Origin: an uncultured Leptolyngbya sp.
GTDB lineage: Bacteria > Cyanobacteriota > Cyanobacteriia > Phormidesmidales > Phormidesmidaceae
NCBI GenBank assembly: GCA_937899365.1
Contig: CALBPH010000558.1
Coordinates: 1 to 10,714, forward strand
Direction of reading: 5' to 3'
DNA length: 10,714 nt
Part shown: piece after piece, positions 6,891 to 10,714 of the stretch
Layout: every line of letters starts with the position of its first letter
Numbering within the stretch: position 1 is the first letter of the stretch
Notes under the pieces: generated by a model
Seen by the model: the letters and a program-made list of their open reading frames with translations, nothing else
Database searches by the model: none
What the model was told of the DNA's origin: nothing
Made by a program: the position numbers and the translations under genes

Positions 6891-7637
6891 TGAATTTACC
6901 AGCTGACTGGAACGCTGCTTGATTTTGTGCTGCGCCACTAAAGACTCGGCCTCAGCCATGGAGCGTATCCGTAACATTTGATGAAATACGTTGAACTGAT
7001 ACACCATGGCATTATCGACATCGAGTGCCGTCAGCCAGCCACTTTTAGGGTGATAGGCTCCGGTGTCTATATCAAGCCAGCCTGGACCTTTGGCAATTTC
7101 TCCAGGATCAATACCGGGTAGGGTGAAGGTGATGGTGTGGCCAGTGATAATCACCTTGTCAGAAAAATAAGGTTTGGTATGGCTGTGGAAACTGTCACGG
7201 ATCCAGCAGTATTCATGACTGGTTTGCTCGGCAAGGGTGTGTTGGGGGTTTAGCCCGGCATGAACCAGCCAAATATCTCCGAGATCAAGGTAAAAGGGTA
7301 AGTCTTTGATCCAGTGGAGATGCTCAAACAGTTCGTCAACGCTTGTATAGCTCGATAGGGTAGATTGTCCGCCGCTATAAAGCCATCCTTGGAAAGCAGG
7401 CATATGGGCCTCACCGTTTGGGAAAGCCTCCAGCAGCAGCTGCTCATGATTGCCCATTACACACTGATGACCGTTTTGACGCACATACTCAACCACCTGG
7501 CGGCTTTGGGGACCCCGGTCAATCAGATCACCAACAAAATAGACCTGATCTTCATGACCTGGATCCACCGCTTCAAGTAGTCGCATTAAACCGTCATAAT
7601 GGCCGTGAATATCACCAATAAAAATGCGACGGGTCAT
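6888..7637 (-). CDS. Metallophosphoesterase, PP2A-like serine/threonine protein phosphatase
   Basis: A 249-residue cytosolic phosphatase from ATG 7637; an upstream TTG at 7697 would add 20 residues lacking family resemblance, so the ATG just before the first catalytic strand is preferred. All metal-binding blocks of the calcineurin-like superfamily are present in order: GDIHGH (D9, H11), GDLIDRG (D37, D40, R41), GNHE (N63, H64, E65), VHAG (H126) and TGHT (H167). Spacing and the GDxxDRG form fit the small bacterial protein phosphatases related to PrpA and lambda phosphatase rather than ApaH, though a dinucleotide substrate cannot be excluded. Such enzymes use two divalent metals to hydrolyse phosphate esters. 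It converges on the histidine kinase gene, and a functional link with that kinase is only suggested by position. No Shine-Dalgarno sequence is seen. Confidence 0.9.
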   Translation of the reverse strand: MTRRIFIGDIHGHYDGLMRLLEAVDPGHEDQVYFVGDLIDRGPQSRQVVEYVRQNGHQCVMGNHEQLLLEAFPNGEAHMPAFQGWLYSGGQSTLSSYTSVDELFEHLHWIKDLPFYLDLGDIWLVHAGLNPQHTLAEQTSHEYCWIRDSFHSHTKPYFSDKVIITGHTITFTLPGIDPGEIAKGPGWLDIDTGAYHPKSGWLTALDVDNAMVYQFNVFHQMLRIRSMAEAESLVAQHKIKQRSSQLVNS

Positions 7638-7744
7638 AACAGTGTTGGGTGTAAATAAAATGTCTATTGAGCTAGGGTCGATGGAGAGGATGGGCAAAGC
7701 ATAAAACGTTGCTATTGCACGATTACCAGAATGTATCTGAGCCT

Positions 7745-7772
7745 AGTATGCCTTTGCTATAGCTATAGACAA
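7745..7772 (-). promoter_or_regulatory. Candidate promoter for the phosphatase gene
   Basis: On the minus strand TTGTCT (7767-7772) is followed after 16 bases by CATACT (7745-7750), each matching four of six consensus positions. The spacer is largely the palindrome CTATAGCTATAG (7757-7768), which could be an operator. Initiation near 7738 would leave a leader of about 100 bases before ATG 7637. Evidence is motif-based only. Confidence 0.3.
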
Positions 7773-7911
7773 CAGGTTCGTTGATGGGATTTTCCAAGGC
7801 TTTAAGTAAGGTTTACAGCAACAACAGATGTTGATAAAAATTAGTCTGGTGATTGCCTCTAGAATGTTCTAAACTACAGATATAATTTTGAGAATACGGA
7901 CAGTATCAGCC

Positions 7912-7963
7912 AAAAATAGCAACTATTTAGTGTTGTCCCTAATACACTATCTTAGCTATTTTT
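7912..7963 (-). terminator. Two-part hairpin downstream of the bioB-like gene, probable terminator
   Basis: AAAAATAGC (7912-7920) and GCTATTTTT (7955-7963) form perfect 9-base outer arms. Inside them TAGTGT (7928-7933) pairs with ACACTA (7944-7949) around a 10-base loop, with unpaired segments between the two helices. On the minus strand the structure ends in GCTATTTTT, so it resembles an intrinsic terminator about 117 bases after the bioB-like stop, and its symmetry would also work on the plus strand. A small hairpin element or operator is an alternative. Confidence 0.45.
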
Positions 7964-8080
7964 CTTGATTTTCATCAACTAACGATCTCTGCTGGGGAGG
8001 CTATGGTCACCTATGGATGGGATTGACTGAGTAGTAGACCGTGGATGTAGCCAGTGTGGTTAGCTGTAATGCTACTGCAA

Positions 8081-9106
8081 CTATGGGGTTTCATCAGCTA
8101 GGGAGCTACCATCGGGGGCTTCTAGGGTAAATCCTGCATCTTTGACCATGGCGTAGTCTTGGGTAGCGCTTTGGCCGGCTGTGGTTAGGTAGTCACCGAC
8201 AAAAATAGAGTTGGCTGGATAAAGAGCCAGGGGTTGCTGCGATCGCAAATGCACTTCCCGACCGCCTGCGATCCGAATTTCCTGGGAAGGTAGTAAAAAG
8301 CGAAATAGGCATAAAATCCGCAGACAGCGCTGGGGAGTCAGTTCACTACGTTCAGAGAACGGAGTGCCTTCGATGGGAATCAAAAAATTTACAGGTACGC
8401 TGGTTACATTGAGTTCCCGTAGGGATTGGGCCAGGTTGACAATGTCGGCGTCCGATTCCCCCATACCCAAAATGCCGCCAGAGCATGTGGTCAAACCTGC
8501 GGCTTGCACAGATTTTACTGTAGCTAATCGGTCCTGATAGCCATGGGATGTGCAGATGTCATCGAGGTGGGCTTCTGCTGAAATGAGATTGTGGAAAATG
8601 CGATCAACAACCTCAGCCTTTAACTGATGGTCTTGATCTTCGTTTAAGAGACCTAACGTGGTGCATACCCGCATGGGGTAGTCCGCCTTAACTGCCCGGA
8701 CAGCATCCAGAATTTTTTCAAACGTCTGGGGTGCGGGGGTACGACCCGAAATAGCCATGCAAAAGGTGCCTGCCTTGAGCTGATGGGCACGATTGGCAGC
8801 AGCCAGAATACGATCTTTGGCCATCAGCGGATATTTTTCGATTTCCGCTGATGAAATTTTAGATTGCGAACAATAATGGCAGTCTTCAGGACAAAGGCCG
8901 CTTTGGGCATTAAGCAAAAAGTGTAGTCGTACCCGATTACCCCAATAGTGATGGCGTACCCGGTATGCCGCGGCGAGCTGCGCCAATAGCTCTGTGTCGT
9001 CAGCCCGTAGCACTCTCAGCGCATCTTGGTGGTCAATGCCCTGCCCCGCTAGGGCCTGATCAGCAAATTGGTTCCAATCAACAGAGGTACGTACGGCTTG
9101 AATCAT
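8081..9106 (-). CDS. bioB: Biotin synthase family radical SAM protein (BioB-like)
   Basis: A 341-residue protein matching BioB over its full length; BioB inserts sulfur into dethiobiotin, the last step of biotin synthesis. The radical SAM cluster motif is CPEDCHYC (C72, C76, C79). The ligands of the second [2Fe-2S] cluster are all present: C116 (FCMA), C148 (VCTTLG), C208 (TCSGG) and R278 (IRIAGGRE). N240 in PVNFLIP and the ANSIFVGDYLTT tail block are also conserved. The oddity is at residues 170-176: the family motif, close to YNHNL(D/N)T, here reads IFHNLIS, replacing one substrate-contact Asn by Phe (F171) and the AdoMet-contact Asp/Asn by Ile (I175). It has the best ribosome site in the window, AAGGAG eight bases before ATG 9106. 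No other bio gene is nearby. It is either a divergent BioB or a paralogue with changed activity. Confidence 0.88.
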   Translation of the reverse strand: MIQAVRTSVDWNQFADQALAGQGIDHQDALRVLRADDTELLAQLAAAYRVRHHYWGNRVRLHFLLNAQSGLCPEDCHYCSQSKISSAEIEKYPLMAKDRILAAANRAHQLKAGTFCMAISGRTPAPQTFEKILDAVRAVKADYPMRVCTTLGLLNEDQDHQLKAEVVDRIFHNLISAEAHLDDICTSHGYQDRLATVKSVQAAGLTTCSGGILGMGESDADIVNLAQSLRELNVTSVPVNFLIPIEGTPFSERSELTPQRCLRILCLFRFLLPSQEIRIAGGREVHLRSQQPLALYPANSIFVGDYLTTAGQSATQDYAMVKDAGFTLEAPDGSSLADETP

Positions 9107-9114
9107 ACTAAGGG

Positions 9115-9120
9115 CTCCTT
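9115..9120 (-). promoter_or_regulatory. Strong ribosome binding site of the bioB-like gene
   Basis: On the minus strand AAGGAG, extended to AGAAGGAG through 9122, lies eight bases before ATG 9106. This fixes the start and contrasts with the weak or absent sites of the neighbouring genes. Confidence 0.75.
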
Positions 9121-9181
9121 CTGGCTATGGGCACAAGATTTTGTACCATTCTCTACGGTAATACGAGATGGCTCCTTGGGG

Positions 9182-9187
9182 AGTATA
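9182..9187 (-). promoter_or_regulatory. Candidate -10 element for the bioB-like gene
   Basis: TATACT on the minus strand matches five of six -10 positions and would start transcription near 9175, about 70 bases before the start codon. No good -35 lies 16-18 bases upstream; a perfect TTGACA at 9249-9254 is too far away. It remains tentative. Confidence 0.25.
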
Positions 9188-9250
9188 GGCTTTTTCAGAG
9201 CGTTGCTACCTAAAGCTTTCAGGGATTGTTGGTGGCCTGAACCGCGAGTG

Positions 9251-9849
9251 TCAAGCGGCTGACATCTTCTGTGCTAAGGCAACTAATCGCTGACCATATA
9301 AGTTTGCTGACATCAGATCACCTGAGTCTACCTGGGCCGGAGCACCGCTCATATCTGGTTCGCTTTGTCCCATGACACCCATGTAGCTGCCCAATCGGTT
9401 AACACCGGTTTCTGCGTTGCTCATGTCGCTAGCCCCTACCCAAATCATGCTGTGCTGAGACGCATTAATGGCCATATAAAGGAGGGTGGTTGGGTAAACT
9501 AAGTTCCTTATGATAAAAGTCCGCTGGGGGAGCCAGAGTGGGTAAACCCGCCTGCTATTTTGTTTTTCCAACCTTGTTGGAACCAAACGGTGCTGGCCGC
9601 ATCAATAAAACATTTAAACTGGCCGGCGACGCCGCCCATATAGGTGGGTGACCCAAAGGCAATGCCGTCGGCTGCTCCTAATGTGGCCAGAATGGCGTCA
9701 TCTTGCCAGCGACCATTGATGATTTGTTCGCCAGTAATTCTGAGGAGATGGGGAGTACCAGATGCTGTTTTTACTCCTTGGGCCAGTGCTTCGGCCATTT
9801 GATGGGTATGTCCCTGACCTGAGAAGTAAACTATTGCGATCTCAACCAT
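9251..9849 (-). pseudogene. WrbA-like flavodoxin / NAD(P)H:quinone oxidoreductase, frameshifted
   Basis: Two adjoining frames together encode a flavodoxin-fold protein of about 194 residues, the usual length of WrbA-type FMN-dependent quinone reductases. The N-terminal frame from ATG 9849 has the FMN phosphate loop SGQGHTH (residues 10-16), FGSPTYMGGVAGQFKCFID (65-83) and the GGFTHSGSPSG block, then soon hits TAA at 9508-9510. The C-terminal part resumes in the -1 frame near 9505 with TTLLYMAINASQHSMIWVGA and NRLGSYMGVMGQS, ending at TGA 9251. Between them lies excess sequence: removing 14 bases (9506-9519) would rejoin the frames as SPSG-NLVYPTTLL. Family members are shorter still at this point, so the insertion may exceed 14 bases. 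The lesion lies before the QHSM segment, so the first product alone would lack much of the fold. It is probably a recent pseudogene; an assembly error cannot be excluded. Confidence 0.8.
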
Positions 9850-9986
9850 AGATCAGAACTAAACAACAACTAGCTTAGATTTTAAGTTCAGAAAGCTCGA
9901 ACTAACGAACCTTGATGTTACGACTTTATGATAAACCTAGCTGCAAAATAATTGTCTCTATTGTGTGGTAAACGCTGTTGTCAGAG
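9850..9986. other. Short gap between the flavodoxin and cold-shock-domain genes
   Basis: Only 137 AT-rich bases separate the two minus-strand genes. TAAAAT on the minus strand (9879-9884) could be a -10 element for the flavodoxin gene, but no clear -35 or terminator is seen. Confidence 0.3.
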
Positions 9987-10714
9987 CTACAGGATGCGCA
10001 CATGATCTGCGTAGGCCTTGCCCTCGGTGACATGGGCCGTAACCTCAACTTCCATGCCTCGCTCTAATTGGCAAAACACATCGTCGTTAATATACTTTTG
10101 GTGAAAGATAATATCCTTGGACCCATCCTTGGGCGTGATATAGCCATGAAAATTATTCTTTTTGATCTTAAATAACAGTTTTACAAACCCCTGTTTTGTG
10201 ATCGATGCAGGCTGTGTTGACGAAATCTGTGGTGGGCTAATGATCTGGGGAGATCTTGCAATAATGGGATGATCCTGGGCAGGAGGATGCTCCGGAGCCA
10301 GGTCTATGGGCGGCAGAGTTGGGGGAGTTTGCTCGTTGGCTTGGGTAGACGTTTTCTCTTGTATGGGTGCGGTATTGATCGCCGGCTCCTGTGGGGCAGC
10401 TATCTTTTCTGCACTCTGGGTGTGTTCTATTGTCTCTTTTGGTAGCTGTGTGTCTGAAGCAGGCTGACTAACCACGCTATCGGTGGCTGCAACTGTCTGC
10501 TCTGGCTTCCAAGGATCTATGGTTGGCGATGGTTCAGGGTTAGGGAAATAGCTGTTGGCTGAGTTCTTGAACCGCTGGGCTAGGTGTATAGCTATAGTCG
10601 CTCAGTAATACTTCAAAATTAGATGAACTGGGTGCCCGATTGGATGCCGGATTGAGTGGGTGCTGAGGAGATTGACTGGCCGAGGGGGCAAGGTCTGCTA
10701 ACTGCTTTGAGGTA
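9987..10714 (-). CDS. Cold-shock-domain protein with long disordered N-terminal region, +1 frameshift, 5' end outside window
   Basis: The C-terminal 69 residues, from QGFVKLL to DHVRIL, read as a cold-shock (OB-fold, nucleic-acid-binding) domain: NFHGYITPKDGSKDIIFH covers the positions of the RNP1 (FHGYIT) and RNP2 (IIFHQK) motifs, followed by LERGMEVEVTAHV. Everything before it is rich in Pro, Gln, Ser, Thr and Ala and should be disordered. The frame of this domain is open back to 10601 with no ATG; GTG 10475 is only a formal start. From the window edge to 10543 the next frame instead codes for similar protein (FEVLLSDYSYTPSP, then QELSQQLFP) and stops at TAA 10540-10542. Joining the two at CCC-TAA by a +1 shift gives LFPNPEPSPTIDPW and at least 241 residues. 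The aromatic core of a usual cold-shock domain is partly replaced, so RNA binding is inferred. Confidence 0.72.
10539..10545 (-). other. CCC-TAA-C site where the cold-shock-domain gene changes frame
   Basis: On the minus strand the upstream frame reads CTA TTT CCC TAA. Skipping one T gives CTA TTT CCC AAC CCT GAA, which continues in the frame of the cold-shock domain. A proline CCC codon followed directly by a stop is a known type of +1 slippage site (for example CCC-TGA), so recoding is possible; a one-base insertion or sequencing error is equally compatible. Confidence 0.6.

Larger units (their letters stand above)
7638..8080. other. 443-base intergenic region between bioB-like and phosphatase genes
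   Basis: No credible gene is seen in this AT-rich stretch; only very short frames occur. It holds the candidate phosphatase promoter and a terminator-like hairpin (7912-7963). It also holds two short dyads of the same 5-2-5 form: CAACA-GA-TGTTG (7822-7833) and TAGAA-TG-TTCTA (7860-7871), about 38 bases apart. A TATAAT on the plus strand (7881-7886) lacks a -35 element and would face into the 3' end of the minus-strand bioB-like gene. Confidence 0.5.

Noticed and set aside
7638..7697. TTG 7697 start for the phosphatase
   Set aside because: The added 20 residues do not resemble the family, whose members begin just before the GDIHG strand.
7758..7768. TATAGCTATAG shared with 10587-10597 as a dispersed repeat
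   Set aside because: It is a short, simple palindrome, and the second copy is inside coding sequence; likely coincidence.
7860..7871. TAGAATGTTCTA as a LexA (SOS) box
   Set aside because: It does not match the cyanobacterial or E. coli LexA consensus and is not next to a start.
9249..9254. Perfect minus-strand TTGACA as a -35 for the bioB-like gene
   Set aside because: No -10 element lies at the proper distance, and the hexamer overlaps the flavodoxin stop codon.
9508..9586. Programmed -1 frameshift in the flavodoxin gene
   Set aside because: No X-XXY-YYZ slippery heptamer is in frame, and the joined product would carry about ten extra residues not found in the family.

Overview
The window looks like chromosomal DNA from a cyanobacterium of moderate GC content. 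Support comes from three copies of the HIP1 octamer GCGATCGC (1113-1120, 4622-4629, 8239-8246), near-absent Shine-Dalgarno sequences before most genes, and a gene set typical of that group: FecR and CHASE2 signalling proteins, a SPOR-like exported protein and a hybrid histidine kinase. No rRNA, tRNA, CRISPR array, insertion sequence or prophage gene is visible.

Layout, left to right. (1) 1-1968, plus strand: the C-terminal part of a family-5 (peptide/nickel type) ABC substrate-binding protein and a DppB/OppB-type permease, separated by a long stem-loop. (2) 1969-2714: an AT-rich hairpin, one small membrane or exported protein of unknown function, and a short gap. (3) 2715-6853, plus strand: a signalling cluster made of an exported SPOR-like protein, an exported FecR-domain protein, and a CHASE2 sensor overlapping the fecR-like gene, followed in the same frame by three membrane helices and a HisKA-HATPase-REC-REC kinase. 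The last two parts read as one roughly 890-codon hybrid kinase cut by a single in-frame TGA at 5018-5020. (4) 6888-10714, minus strand: a PP2A-like serine/threonine phosphatase, a BioB-type radical SAM protein with altered active-site residues, a WrbA-like flavodoxin broken by a frameshift, and a protein with a disordered N-terminal region and a C-terminal cold-shock domain, which changes frame at CCC-TAA.

The dominant theme is envelope sensing and signalling. CHASE2 would be the extracytoplasmic sensor, FecR and the SPOR-like protein its likely exported companions, and the histidine kinase with two receivers the cytoplasmic output. The most striking observation is that three otherwise well-preserved genes within about 5.6 kb are each interrupted once, by an in-frame TGA, a short frame-changing insertion and a +1 shift at CCC-TAA. 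These may be recent pseudogenes, recoding sites or sequencing errors, and the sequence alone does not decide.
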